64,000 bases of DNA from the NCBI GenBank assembly GCA_963753725.1, contig CAVWDI010000033.1, positions 46,132 to 110,131 on the forward strand, written 5' to 3'. A program made the position numbers and the translations under genes. This DNA comes from CAVWDI01 sp963753725. Its GTDB lineage: Bacteria > Chloroflexota > Anaerolineae > Anaerolineales > UBA4823. Position 1 is the first letter of the stretch. Every line of letters starts with the position of its first letter. This document shows, piece by piece, positions 45,736 through 55,887 of the stretch. The notes beneath the pieces are model-generated. The model saw only the letters and a program-made list of their open reading frames with translations. It did no database searches and was not told the DNA's origin.

Positions 45736-47460
45736 TCAAACCAGGTTGGTCTGTACCGAAATTTCCTGTTCGATGCCGGTGAAAGGTATCAGCGCGGGCG
45801 GCTTATTCCAATCGCGCCGCTCGCCCGTAAGATAACGGAATACATCACCAAACATGGCCTGACCTTCAGCGCCCAGGACTCTTTCGATGTCCCATTTTTT
45901 TATTTCATCCCAGAAATCCCGCAGGTGCCATGGAAAGGGGCACGGATATTCGAAGAAGAAACAGTATGCGTAATGCCATACCTCCCTCAATTGTTCTTCC
46001 GAAAGCGCAAAGACTGCCGGGGAATCTAATACTTCATCCAGCAAGTCAAAATAATCCTGCCATGTCTGCGGATCTAATGTAAATCCTTTCCCCCGGTAAT
46101 GCGTTTGACCAGCCGCGATAACCGGAATGCCGCTCATTGCCATTTCCATTCCAACGGTTGTGGTGTAAACCAAACCTAGATCGGCGATTTCGATCAGGTC
46201 ATAGGTGTTCACTTTCGCATCCGCTTCGATCAAATGGATGTGGTCAGGCATTTGTGGAAGTGTGCGCCTTACAAGTTCCGCGACGGAAGGACCCTGTGTA
46301 TATTTCTCGCCCGGATGTACCCGGATGATCAATTGAGTTTCTTCACGTTCAGCGAATTTGAGGCTGGTTCGTTCCAGCCATTCGGTCATATTCCGGGAAA
46401 ATACCTGCCGACCCAGGGTCAGGCTGTCTCCGATCACATTGGCGGCCAATAAAACCACCGGTCGTTCATCTAAACCCAAATTTTTCCGTGTATCTTCCCC
46501 GCCCTGACCGGGTTGGTCCTGCCACAATCTGGAAAAATTATTCCACAAGCTGGCATTTTGGCGAGATGCATATAGTTCGCCCACACGCTCTTGCTCCTGG
46601 TCTGTGAAAGGTGTGTTAATACGGGCATTCCACATATCATCGGTGTTTTGAAACATCACTTCACGGTTCAAATCGAACCATATACGCCCGCGCTGTTCAC
46701 CAAATTCAAAGGTGGTAGTTGGGATATCGAGATAACGTGCTGTCTGGAAGGCGGCGCCCATTTCGAGGATGCTCCCATTGGGGGTAATTACCACATCCGG
46801 ACGTTGCTGGTAATCCAGGTTACTGAACCACTTGTAGATGGTTAGAGCTGCGCGGCGGTTGCGCTCCAACCTCAGCTGGTACAAACGCCCTGAACCCAAT
46901 TCAACATCTTCAAGGTCTATCTCTTCTACCTGCAAGGTGTATTGTGCATCGCGTAAAGATAAATCTCGGATGGATTCTTCCAGAACTGGGGGTAATCCCG
47001 AAATGTAATTCCCTTTACCTACGACCTTTTTCTCCAGATCATACAGGGATACTGTTTGAATACTGGCCTCCGCCAATTTGAGCACTTTGCGCGCATACGC
47101 ATTTTGGCGGCGAATATTAAATCGAGATTTTTCACTCCACCAGTTAGCGTAGGGCAGGTAAGCAAAAGTGACTTTATGTCCCAAGCCGGACAGCGCGATG
47201 CTGAGCAGCGAGCAGTAATTGATCCAGTAACGCAGTGTACAAACAACAAGAATTTTGCGACTCGCCTCAACTTTGTTAGCAGTTTGATAGTTCTCCGCGC
47301 TTTTTTGTGCCTGTGCACACCAGTCCGGCAGCGATTTTTCCAGGCGGTCGAAGGAGAAACTTTTGCTGGGCGGTTTGCCTCCCTGGCGGATGAGCCAGTA
47401 CGCCTCGGCTGTCAGTGGGACTTCACCAAGCACACGTTTGACGGAAGCTTTGCCGATCAT
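45736..47460 (-). CDS. Surface carbohydrate biosynthesis GT-B protein
   Basis: 574 residues. A first stretch of 70 residues without recognisable motif is followed by ILVVCTLRYWINYCSLLSIA, the first Rossmann half of a GT-B fold; VVITPNGSILEMGAAFQTAR and TTFEFGEQRGRIWFDL occur in the middle; LIIRVHPGEKYTQGPSVAEL and TYDLIEIADLGLVYTTTVGMEMAM make the donor half as in capsule polysaccharide proteins and lipid-disaccharide synthase-like transferases. It overlaps the Wzt stop by 4 bases. Likely a transferase for a CMP- or UDP-sugar of the exported glycan; similar plan to the proteins at 27759 and 37098. Confidence 0.72.
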   Translation of the reverse strand: MIGKASVKRVLGEVPLTAEAYWLIRQGGKPPSKSFSFDRLEKSLPDWCAQAQKSAENYQTANKVEASRKILVVCTLRYWINYCSLLSIALSGLGHKVTFAYLPYANWWSEKSRFNIRRQNAYARKVLKLAEASIQTVSLYDLEKKVVGKGNYISGLPPVLEESIRDLSLRDAQYTLQVEEIDLEDVELGSGRLYQLRLERNRRAALTIYKWFSNLDYQQRPDVVITPNGSILEMGAAFQTARYLDIPTTTFEFGEQRGRIWFDLNREVMFQNTDDMWNARINTPFTDQEQERVGELYASRQNASLWNNFSRLWQDQPGQGGEDTRKNLGLDERPVVLLAANVIGDSLTLGRQVFSRNMTEWLERTSLKFAEREETQLIIRVHPGEKYTQGPSVAELVRRTLPQMPDHIHLIEADAKVNTYDLIEIADLGLVYTTTVGMEMAMSGIPVIAAGQTHYRGKGFTLDPQTWQDYFDLLDEVLDSPAVFALSEEQLREVWHYAYCFFFEYPCPFPWHLRDFWDEIKKWDIERVLGAEGQAMFGDVFRYLTGERRDWNKPPALIPFTGIEQEISVQTNLV

Positions 47461-48860
47461 TCGCTTGCACCCTCGTGTCCATGCTTGGTTTTATCGGCGC
47501 CAGTCCCAGCATATTCATATCCGGATTCATGAACTTTTTCGATTTGCCAATTTAATCGCGGGCGAATCATGCCCAGGCGTGATTCCGGCCAATGTGTGCC
47601 CGGCGCGCCAGCGCCATCGACCGTGAAGGTCATTGCGTATTCATCCTGAAAATAACGTTTTATGCGGTAGGAACTGGCATTGACGCCAATGATATAGCGT
47701 CCTTCGTTCAGCAGGTCGGCAGGGATCGTACAGCGGTTGACGTAACTTCCTGCTCCTCGAACTCTGTACTGCTCGTATTTTTCGGTTTCATCCGTATCAA
47801 AGGAAGTTAATATGAGATCCCCACGCGCAGTCAGCAAATACAACCCGACCCGCAATCCGGTTATCGGTGCTTCGAGTTTATACTGCATTTCAATCGTGAA
47901 TGGTTGCGTCGAACGGATGGTATCCTGCGTTTTACCCAGGCTGTCGACGATACTCAATTTTTTGGGTTGAAAAGGAGCAGTTTCGTGTGCGATTTCATCC
48001 CTGGTCCACACTCTTTCCCCGATCTGGGAAAATCCGGATGACATATATTGATCCACTGCATTGGCTGAAGGCGCACGCAGCACCAGGCGCCCTTTATCCA
48101 GAACAATAAACTCTTCCGTCAGGCGTATGATGGCTGACATGTTATGGCTCACAAAGAGCACCGTGCGGCCCTGTTCGGCAACGCTGCTCATCTTTCCCAA
48201 ACATTTTCGCTGGAATTCAGCATCACCTACCGCCAAAACTTCATCTACAACCAGTATTTCCGGCTCCAGGTGTGCCGCCACCGCGAAAGCCAGACGCAGG
48301 TACATGCCGCTGGAATAACGCTTTACCGGAGTGTCAATAAACTTTTCAACCTCAGCAAATGCCACGATCTCATCAAATTTGTCTTCGATCTCTATTCGTT
48401 TCATCCCCAGAATGGCGCCGTTGAGATAAATATTCTCTCTGCCGGTCAGCTCGGGATGGAATCCAGTGCCTACTTCCAGCAGGGAACCGACTCTGCCGTG
48501 AATTTCAGCCATGCCATGGGTTGGTTCGGTCACCCTGGAGAGGATCTTCAACAAGGTGCTCTTTCCGGCGCCGTTGCGGCCGATCACTCCCAGAACCTGC
48601 CCTTTTTTCAGCTCGAAGGAAACGTCCCGTAATGCCCAGATTGTACGGTTGTTGTCTTCCTGTGCGGACCGAAGGTCCTCGACGGTTGAAGCGTTCGATA
48701 AATTTCAATTCTTCGATAAACGGCGGAATGGGCTGCTTACCGTGTCGACAATGGTCTCTCGCAGCGTTCTGTAATAGATGCTGTCCGCTGGACCACCCAG
48801 CACAGTACCTATTTTGTACAGCTTGCTTAAATTATCGACCCTGATCGCGATATCGTTCAT
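47457..48860 (-). CDS. wzt: ABC transporter ATP-binding protein with Wzt C-terminal domain, in-frame stop
   Basis: 467 codons from the ATG at 48860 (MNDIAIRVDNLSKLYKIG), interrupted by one in-frame TGA at 48707-48705 (after RRLSKN). Reading past it in the same frame gives TIWALRDVSFELKKGQ, Walker A IGRNGAGKST, the YSSGMYLRLAFAVA signature loop, and ILVVDEVLAVGDAEF as Walker B. Residues from about 280 form the Wzt-type beta-sandwich that recognises the glycan end. The downstream open frame alone would begin at Walker A, so it cannot be a full ATPase. The start overlaps the permease stop by one base (TGATG). The stop is next to a short direct repeat (TTTATCGAA). Confidence 0.78.
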
Positions 48861-49735
48861 CACACCATGTCCGCAAAAGTTCGTTCCATCCGGCGGAAGT
48901 AGAAAAGACCGGATACCAATAATAAAATCGCAATCGTTGATGATACTGCCAGCATGGGACCAGGGGCCGTATCCACTCCTAGCAGTGCCCAGCGGAATCC
49001 CTCCACTACTCCCGTCATGGGGTTCATGGCATACAACCAGCGCCACTGTTCGGGGACTATGCTGGATGGGTATGCGATCGGTGTCACAAAAAGCCAGAAT
49101 TGTGTCAGGAAAGGCAGGATGTAATTAATATCCCGGTAAATCACGTTTAATGCCGACAACCACAAGCCAACACCCAGGGCGGTCACTAAGGCTAGAAGTA
49201 CGAACACGGGCAGCGTTAGGATCGCTAACGTGGGTGTGATTTGAGTTTCGGATCCGGGCATGTAGTTGTAATACAGGATCATTCCGATCAGTACCAGAAA
49301 ACCTATGCCGAAGTCCACCAGACCGCTCAAAACTGAGGCGAGTGGAATCACAAGGCGCGGGAAATAAACCTTGGTGATCATGCTACGGTTAGCGATCATC
49401 GACCTGCCGGCATCGGTCAGCGCTTTTGAAAATAAACCCCACGGCAGCAGACCCGTGAAAGAGAAAATTGGGTAGGGGACTCCATCTGAAGGCACACCCG
49501 CCAGCCGCCCGAAGAAAATTGTAAATACAACCATGGTGAAGAACGGCTGGATGATAGCCCAGGCAGCCCCGAGAGCGGTTTGCTTATAGCGTACTTTGAT
49601 GTCGCGCCAGATGAGGAAATACACCAGCTCGCGGTAGCGCCACACATCCAGTAAATTTACTGCTGTCCAGCCGCGTGACGGGCGCAGGTAGATGATTTCT
49701 TCTTGTGGAGTTGAGGGTATTGATGTCTGCGTCAT
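48860..49735 (-). CDS. wzm: ABC-2 type polysaccharide export permease
   Basis: 291 residues, about six hydrophobic segments. The cytoplasmic block VYFLIWRDIKVRYKQTALG (about 37-55), the loop MITKVYFPRLVIPLASVL, and the C-terminal VTPIAYPSSIVPEQWRWL and NPMTGVVEGFRWALLG are the usual Wzm marks. It pairs with the Wzt ATPase that follows by one-base overlap. Together they export a finished, lipid-linked polysaccharide; the C-terminal domain of the ATPase suggests export depends on a terminal modification of the chain, as in O-antigens of the Wzt type. Confidence 0.92.
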   Translation of the reverse strand: MTQTSIPSTPQEEIIYLRPSRGWTAVNLLDVWRYRELVYFLIWRDIKVRYKQTALGAAWAIIQPFFTMVVFTIFFGRLAGVPSDGVPYPIFSFTGLLPWGLFSKALTDAGRSMIANRSMITKVYFPRLVIPLASVLSGLVDFGIGFLVLIGMILYYNYMPGSETQITPTLAILTLPVFVLLALVTALGVGLWLSALNVIYRDINYILPFLTQFWLFVTPIAYPSSIVPEQWRWLYAMNPMTGVVEGFRWALLGVDTAPGPMLAVSSTIAILLLVSGLFYFRRMERTFADMV

Positions 49736-49797
49736 TACTTATTCAATAGCGTAGGGTTAAGGTGAAGGATACAGCTTTGAGTTCCGTTCCTTTAGAT

Positions 49798-50751
49798 TTA
49801 TTTTTTCCTGTTGTTCCGGTACCATTCAATGGTTTGCTTTAAACCACCTTCGAGTGAGGTTTTTGCCCGGAAACTAAATAATTTCTCTGCCCGGCTGACA
49901 TCCAGCGCCCGGCGGGGTTGGCCGTTTGGTTTGCTGGTATCCCAGTACAACTCACCTTCGAATCCAGTCAGCCTGGCGATCATTTCCGCTAATCCTTTTA
50001 CGCTGATTTCAAATCCGGAACCCAGATTAAAGGGTTCAAACCCATCATATTTCTCCGCGGCCAGCAGAAGACCTTCGGTGGCGTCTTCGACGTAGAGAAA
50101 TTCACGGGTCGGAGTACCGTCGCCCCACAAAACAACACGTGCTTCATTCCGTTCTTTGGCTTCGATACACTTTCGGATCAAGGCCGGAATCACGTGGGAG
50201 GTCTCCAGATCGAAGTTATCACGCGGGCCGTAGAGATTTACCGGCAGCGGGAAAATGGCATTAAATCCGTATTGTTGGCGGTAAGCTTGTGCCTGCACCA
50301 ATAGCATTTTCTTTGCCAATCCGTATGGCGCGTTGGTTTCCTCTGGGTAGCCATCCCAGAGGTTTTCCTCTTTAAATGGAACGTGTGTATATTTGGGATA
50401 TGCACAGATTGTGCCAACAGCGACAAATTTTTCCACACCTGATTTCCAGGCTTCGTGCATTAATTGCACACCCATCATCAAATTTACGTAGAAAAATTCG
50501 GCCGGACGAAGGCGGTTAGCGCCGATACCCCCGACCAGGGCTGCCAGGTGAAGGATCAAATTTGGATTTGCATCCTTAAGCAAACGCTGGATATCATCTG
50601 GTTTCACCAGGTCATATTCTTCGATTCTCGGGACGAATACTTCCGCAGCCCCTAATTCCGTGAGTTTTTCAACGACATATGATCCAAAAAATCCGGCGCC
50701 GCCCGTAACACAAACGCGTTTGTTACCCCAAAACTCGTTAGTAAGCGTCAT
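49798..50751 (-). CDS. GDP-L-fucose synthase-like epimerase/reductase
   Basis: 317 residues. RVCVTGGAGFFGSYVVEKL (12-30) is the NADP loop; HLAALVGGIGANRLRPAEFF (about 68-87) and VGTICAYPKYTHVPFKEE are characteristic of GDP-fucose synthase; NAPYGLAKKMLLVQAQAYR carries the catalytic Tyr and Lys. It would reduce and epimerise GDP-4-keto-6-deoxymannose to GDP-L-fucose. The partner GDP-mannose dehydratase (Gmd) is not in the window, so it must lie elsewhere, or this enzyme uses another nucleotide sugar. Stop of the regulator is directly before its start. Confidence 0.88.
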   Translation of the reverse strand: MTLTNEFWGNKRVCVTGGAGFFGSYVVEKLTELGAAEVFVPRIEEYDLVKPDDIQRLLKDANPNLILHLAALVGGIGANRLRPAEFFYVNLMMGVQLMHEAWKSGVEKFVAVGTICAYPKYTHVPFKEENLWDGYPEETNAPYGLAKKMLLVQAQAYRQQYGFNAIFPLPVNLYGPRDNFDLETSHVIPALIRKCIEAKERNEARVVLWGDGTPTREFLYVEDATEGLLLAAEKYDGFEPFNLGSGFEISVKGLAEMIARLTGFEGELYWDTSKPNGQPRRALDVSRAEKLFSFRAKTSLEGGLKQTIEWYRNNRKK

Positions 50752-51253
50752 TTATGATCTTGCCTCCATATCCAAATAGACCTTTGTACCCTGGATACCA
50801 AGAATGGGCACATTGTTTTCACCAGAGGTTGAAGTATCGTCGATGATATGTATGCCTTGTTCGAGGCAGGTTAAGCGGCATATATCAGCGATATCACCAT
50901 CTCCTGAAATCCGCACCTGGTCATATCCCGCCAGGTGCAGTTCCTGGAGCAGCTCCCCGAACTCGACTTCGGGTTTTTCTGTAAAGCCGCATGGAGGAAT
51001 CGACATAGTTGACAGTTAATCGCGCCCGGAAAGCCAATCCTTCAGGGGTAATGATGTAACGTAATTTTCGCCGTTGGGCTCTTTTGACTTTTACATAACC
51101 TTTAGAGACAAAGCGTTTGAGATGCCAGTTAACAGTACCGACAGCGACACCCAATTGGGAGGCGAGTGTCGCCTGCGTTACATCAGGGTCGTGTTCGATC
51201 TGCTCGAGCAGTAAAAGCTCGCGGTCGGAATTTGGATAATCTTCTGTACTCAT
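50752..51253 (-). CDS. Winged-helix transcriptional regulator, one frameshift
   Basis: About 167 residues after joining 51253-50965 and 50965-50752. The N-terminal 75 residues form a winged helix: LLLLEQIEHDPDVTQATLAS, then the helix-turn-helix QLGVAVGTVNWHLKRFVSKG and the wing VKVKRAQRRKLRYIIT. A short linker YVDSSMRLYRKTR follows. The other frame gives ELLQELHLAGYDQVRISGDG and a mixed alpha/beta tail ending GTKVYLDMEARS, possibly a ligand-sensing part. The break is near 50962 in AGTCGAG. It lies first in the minus-strand run, right behind a palindromic operator (51260-51276), which suggests it represses its own operon and controls the locus. Confidence 0.75.
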
Positions 51254-51259
51254 TTCTAA

Positions 51260-51301
51260 AATTCAGTCGCTGAATTATAACTCTTGATTGGTAATGGTCA
51301 A
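51260..51301 (-). promoter_or_regulatory. Promoter and palindromic operator of the regulator operon
   Basis: Minus-strand TTGACC (51301-51296), 16 bases, then TATAAT (51279-51274). Overlapping the -10 end and the start site is the perfect palindrome AATTCAG-TCG-CTGAATT (51260-51276). The regulator ATG is only 7 bases further. The same arrangement, with the same 16-base spacer and the same operator offset, occurs at 54635-54676. A dimeric winged-helix protein bound here would block RNA polymerase. Confidence 0.75.
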
Positions 51302-51323
51302 GGAGGATTGTTTTAAGTTTTCA

Positions 51324-53490
51324 TTAAGGACAGGTGCTGTTTTTTGTGCGAGGAGTGAGCAATTGAATATTCACATCCAGGATCGTCCTCTGAGGTTCAT
51401 AATAACAATCGATGAATTTCGCGATGTGATCTACCCAGGCATTGTTTTCCTCCCCGAAGCGTGTATAACTTCCTTTTCGTTCAAAGTAAAGCGGCTCGCT
51501 GACGATCAGGGCGAAGCGCTGGTTTTGAATATCGGCGTGAAACCTGTCGAGATATTCAAAATTTTCCGCCATGGCCATTTCCATCAAGAAGACTTTTTCA
51601 TACTCGGGAACGATTGGAACGTCATCAATATAATCAAAAGTGAGTAGATGGCGGTCCGTGATAAACAAGCACCTCACCACCCTGTGAACGCGCAATGTCG
51701 GTGAACTCAGAAATTTTCGAGAGTGATCTGGCAATGGTCTGGTCATCCGGAAAGGCAGTTTTGTACATCGGTAAGGACAATGTGACAACCACCGGGGTCA
51801 GAAATGCCAGGGATAACGAAAGGTTAAATATTGCACGCAGGATGGGTTTGTTAACAGGATCTGGCGATAAATCTTTCAGCCAGCTTTTTTGATCAAAAGT
51901 AAGATTTGTATTTTGATCCCGCGTATCAGATCTCAGGTTTCGATTGATCTTTATCTGGTCGAAAAACAGGAAAGCGGTCACTATGGCCAGCATTACCAGA
52001 TAGGCATCCATGTTGTGAAGATTGCTGCCCCCGCCGATTTTTGTGCTTACCACCACACCCCCAGCAAATAACACCAGCAGGATAGGGAGGATGGAAAGCC
52101 AACGGATCGAAGATACCAGGCGCCAGGTTTTGGTCCCCCTATATTTCTTTAAAAGTTTGATCGCAACAATGGTTATTAACGGCAGGGATATAAATAGACT
52201 GGCCGGCAGGATGCCGGGCGGGAATGTGGGATTAGGTAATAATCGGTACCACAAAAGGTTGGATGTGAAGCTTGAAGCAAATTCGCCGGCCGGATTTCCG
52301 GAAATGAGGATATAAATCGAATTGGTAAGCAAGGCGACCAGTGAACTGAAGATCACCAGGGATAGTAATTTGATAACATATCGCAGGCTGTTTGCCTTAT
52401 TCCAGTGTGAACGGGATGGTGACCCAGCATCTTCTACCGGTTGCTCGAATATCAATATCACGGCCGCTAATAATCCGGGGACCGGGAACCAGTTGACCCG
52501 GCTGATTCCGGCCCAAACGGCTGCGCTCAGGAGCGCCGCGATCGAAACATAACCGCGTATACGGGGTGATTTGATGCGCTGTTGATTAAATCCCAAAGTA
52601 ATAAGAACAATAATTATCTGCAGATGATAAAAGACAGGTCCAATTAATAGGAAAAGGAAAATCCAGGCGGCGTAAATCCAGCGGCGCAGCCGGTGCGTGT
52701 AGGTGAAACGGGTTGAGATAGCGGCGGCTGTGACCAGCGTCATTCCTACCCACAATAATGCATGCCAGGCTCGGTGCCAGGTTATGGGTAAATCTTGAAA
52801 CAGGAACGGTACCACATGCAGGAGGTATTGGCTGGGGTGCAGCACTGGCAGCGCTAAGGTATTACCATATATTTGTTTCGAGGCGTATAAAGATGCGTAA
52901 TAGTAGCGGCTCGCTTCGGACCAATATAGCGTAAATGGATAATCCGTAATCTCGGTGCTGTAAACCGCAACCAGATAAGCCGCTGCAGTAAATACCAGTG
53001 AGGCCGAGATGATTTCTACCCAGACCCATTTAGAGAGGTTTTTTCTGCGGTCAATTAATGCTCTAACCCAGACACTCGCTAGTAGTATTATTGACCAGAG
53101 CAATGATACACGCAGGAGGGTGTTATCAAAGACAAGGCCGACTTGCCCTGATATCAGCAGTGGATAAAAACTGACCGATACCAGGACCAGCACTATATTG
53201 ATAACGCCAAATTTATTCAGCAGGTGGAACAGGGATTTGAACCCCGCATCAATTCTTTCCCGGATACCAGTCCCGGTCGAGATCAGCAGGCTAATCTCAA
53301 CGGCTATCAAAAGCGCTCCGACAAAAGCAGCAAGCTGCCATTTGATCGAAGTGGATAACTTCCCGTACGTGTAAATTGGCTCAAGGAAGTAATAAATTAA
53401 ATACGCGTGCAGTAGTACCGTGGCGAACAGCAATATCCGCAGCAAGGGCCAATTCTGTTTGATGACTGGCGTTTTATCCTGGCTCATCAT
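51324..53490 (-). CDS. Polytopic membrane protein with soluble C-terminal domain, one frameshift
   Basis: About 720 residues after joining 53490-51665 and 51665-51324. About twelve or more hydrophobic segments occupy residues 15-560; a soluble end follows, with EVLFITDRHLLTFDYI across the join and then EYEKVFLMEMAMAENFEYLDRF. One extra base in GTGCTTGTTTATC (about 51660) causes the break. It is a paralogue of the gene at 56938-58913: both share a segment F-x-L-x-W-S-E near TM6, NLHNMDAYLV/NLHNFDMYFV, EKxxLMEMAMAxN and a similar tail. The plan fits GT-C-type membrane glycosyltransferases using polyprenyl-phosphate sugars. It follows the polyprenyl-type GT2 at 53593. Confidence 0.7.
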
Positions 53491-53592
53491 TAAACCGAAT
53501 ATCGATTGGAAATTGTGAATTTAGATTTGAAAGAAGAGCTGATCATCTGTTGGAAATGAAAAGCAGGTTCAATGGATCGCGTAAATGGTTTT

Positions 53593-54552
53593 TCATTCAG
53601 ATGTTTTTTCTTTGATCACAGTGCGGATCGTGTAGGTGGGTTTCGCCTGCGATTCGTGATAAGTCCGTACCAGGAGTTCGGCAATCAATCCCATTAATAT
53701 CGATTGAAATCCCAAAATGAAGAACATTGAGCTCATTTGGAATAATGGTGATGAGAGCACTCCGGTACCAATCCACAAGCGCCGCACCAGTAAGAACAGC
53801 AGTACAGCCGCGCTGATGGCGATCAAAAGCAGTCCTGCGCCGCCGAACAGGTAAATCGGTTTGTTTGCGTAACTGATCAGGAACTTGGTGGTCACCAGGT
53901 CCAGGAATACGTTTAAAGTGCGGGTTATCCCATATTTCGTCTGGCCGTATTTTCGCGGGTGGTGTTTTACGGGCACCTCAGCAATTTTCGCGCCTACGGA
54001 ATTTGCATAGGCGGGAATAAAGCGGTGCATCTCTCCATACAAACGGAAATTGGTCAGCACTTCGCGCCGGTATGCTTTTAATGTGCAGCCGTAGTCATGC
54101 AGGTGCACGCCGGTAACTGCCGAAATCAACCAGTTAGCCATTCGGGAGGGCAGCTTGCGGGTGATAAAAGTATCTTTGCGGTCTATGCGCCACCCGCTGA
54201 CCACGTCATATCCGGAATTTATCTTGTCGAGTAACATTGGGATATCAGCAGGATCGTTCTGCAAATCCGCATCAATAAGTACGATGATATCCCCGCTGGA
54301 GTGGTCAATCCCGGCGGTTATGGCTGCCGTCTGTCCAAAATTACGCCGCAGACTTATCACCATCACATGCTGCGGGTCTTCTATGTTCAAATCCTTTAGA
54401 ACTTGAAAACTGTCATCTGTGCTCCCGTCGTCCACATAGATCACTTCCCAGCTGGTGAGTTGGACTTCTGCCAGCGCTTCGTGGAAGGCCTTGTGCAGCA
54501 GCGGCAGGTTTTCTGATTCGTTATATACGGGGACTACGATAGACAGGTTCAT
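53593..54552 (-). CDS. Polyprenyl-phosphate glycosyltransferase (ArnC/DPM1-like GT2)
   Basis: About 319 residues from the ATG at 54552 (MNLSIVVPVYNESENL), preceded by AAGGTG 6 bases upstream; three extra residues are open before it. IYVDDGSTDDSFQVL and IVLIDADLQNDPADIP (DAD metal motif, QND block) are typical of polyprenyl-phosphate sugar synthases. Two membrane segments at about 230-255 and 268-290 end the protein. It loads a sugar onto undecaprenyl phosphate, which the membrane protein following it could then use outside. First gene of the minus-strand unit starting at the divergent operator. Confidence 0.88.
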   Translation of the reverse strand: MNLSIVVPVYNESENLPLLHKAFHEALAEVQLTSWEVIYVDDGSTDDSFQVLKDLNIEDPQHVMVISLRRNFGQTAAITAGIDHSSGDIIVLIDADLQNDPADIPMLLDKINSGYDVVSGWRIDRKDTFITRKLPSRMANWLISAVTGVHLHDYGCTLKAYRREVLTNFRLYGEMHRFIPAYANSVGAKIAEVPVKHHPRKYGQTKYGITRTLNVFLDLVTTKFLISYANKPIYLFGGAGLLLIAISAAVLLFLLVRRLWIGTGVLSSPLFQMSSMFFILGFQSILMGLIAELLVRTYHESQAKPTYTIRTVIKEKTSE

Positions 54553-54634
54553 AAGGATCACCTTGGAATTTCAGTGCGTTGACAATAGACTTTTTCTTGA
54601 AATAAATTTATCGTTTACCAACCATATTTGTCAA

Positions 54635-54676
54635 AATTCAGCGGTTGAATTATAATCCCAGTTTTTTTATGGTCAA
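54635..54676. promoter_or_regulatory. Divergent promoters sharing a palindromic operator
   Basis: Minus strand: TTGACC (54676-54671), 16 bases, TATAAT (54654-54649), matching the regulator promoter exactly in layout. Plus strand: TTGTCA (54628-54633), 17 bases, TATAAT (54651-54656), reading towards the GT4 gene at 54766. Between and over both lies AATTCAG-CGG-TTGAATT (54635-54651), one mismatch from a perfect 7-bp inverted repeat. The rest of the 54553-54765 gap shows no gene. One bound dimer could switch both directions. Confidence 0.72.
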
Positions 54677-54765
54677 GGGATGCTGTTGGATATGCTAGAA
54701 TTGTTTTGCAATTATCATTCCAAAATTCGTTCAACCTATTGATTATTTGAGACGAAAATTTTTTG

Positions 54766-55887
54766 ATGAGAATTTTAAAGATTAGTTATGAATTTCCCCC
54801 GCTCGGGGGCGGGGGTTCGCGAGTGGTGATGGGTCTGGCAGGTGAACTGGTTAAACAAGGTCATGATGTAGACCTGGTCACCATGGGATTTAAAGGTCTG
54901 CCCAGGTTTGAACAGGTGCAGGGCATTAACGTTCACCGCATACCCTGCATTCGGTTGAGCGAATCAATATGCCGGCCTCCTGAAATGGGGACTTATCTTA
55001 TCTCTGCGCTGCCGACTTTAAATCGTTTGACGAGCGACAACCAGTACGATATCAACCACACCCATTTTATATTTCCGGATGCGCTCCTGTCATCGAATTT
55101 AAAAAGAAAGACGGGCCTGCCTTTCATTGTCACCGCGCATGGTTCTGATGTTCCCAGTTACAATCCAAACCGTTTTATTGGATTGCACAAGATAATGAAA
55201 CCGGTATGGACCCGGGTGGTTAATGACGCGGACATGCTCGTTTCGCCAAGCCGCAGCCTGTCTGAGCTCATTATGCTTCAAGAACCCGAAACTCCGGTAA
55301 AGATAATCCCCAATGGGATTGATATTGGTGAGTTTGATTTGTCGCAAAGGGAAAATAACCGGGTTTTAGTCGTCACCCGCATGTTCGAGAGGAAAGGCGT
55401 TCAATATTTGCTCAAGGCATTGGATGGGCTGTCCATATCCATGCGGGTCGATATTGTGGGTGAAGGACCGTACCTGGGGGAATTGAAGAAAATTGCTGGT
55501 GGTTTAACTACCGGGGTGGATATCCGCTTTCACGGCTGGGTCGAGAGTGATTCGCAGCGCTTCAAAGAGTTATTCGAAAGCGCGAATATCTTTGTTCTGC
55601 CCTCAGAATCGGAAAACTTTCCGATCGTGCTGCTGGAGGCGATGGCAGCCAGCCTGGCGATTATCACAACCAGGGGGACGGGATGCCAGGAAGTAGTGGG
55701 CGATGCAGGGCTTCTGGTAGACCCATTAGATTGGCAGGCGATCCAGAAAGCTTTGATCAGACTGTATGAAGACCCGGGATTAGCTGCAGGACTTGGCGCC
55801 GAGGCTCGCGAACGTTTGGTGAAGAATTACGATTGGCGGGTCGTGACCGACCAGTACCTCCAGGTTTATGAGGATGTTATCCGTTGA
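54766..55887 (+). CDS. Glycosyltransferase family 4
   Basis: 373 residues from the ATG at 54766. RILKISYEFPPLGGGGSRVV is the N-terminal GT-B loop; THFIFPDALLSS and VTAHGSDVPSYNP the acceptor side; IPNGIDIGEF the hinge; VTRMFERKGVQYLLKAL and VLPSESENFPIVLLEAMA (with E-x7-E) the donor half. A retaining NDP-sugar transferase. First plus-strand gene, expressed from the divergent promoter; it overlaps the next gene as TTGA. Probably a late sugar transferase for a lipid-linked chain, given the flippase-like neighbour. Confidence 0.9.
   Translation: MRILKISYEFPPLGGGGSRVVMGLAGELVKQGHDVDLVTMGFKGLPRFEQVQGINVHRIPCIRLSESICRPPEMGTYLISALPTLNRLTSDNQYDINHTHFIFPDALLSSNLKRKTGLPFIVTAHGSDVPSYNPNRFIGLHKIMKPVWTRVVNDADMLVSPSRSLSELIMLQEPETPVKIIPNGIDIGEFDLSQRENNRVLVVTRMFERKGVQYLLKALDGLSISMRVDIVGEGPYLGELKKIAGGLTTGVDIRFHGWVESDSQRFKELFESANIFVLPSESENFPIVLLEAMAASLAIITTRGTGCQEVVGDAGLLVDPLDWQAIQKALIRLYEDPGLAAGLGAEARERLVKNYDWRVVTDQYLQVYEDVIR

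Noticed and set aside
45415..46029. 204-codon plus-strand frame across the pseB start and the GT-B end
   Set aside because: It covers parts of two clear minus-strand genes and the gap between them, with no motif.
48505..48708. Separate small gene upstream of the Wzt core
   Set aside because: It is a different frame of the Wzt gene; the true frame continues past the in-frame TGA.
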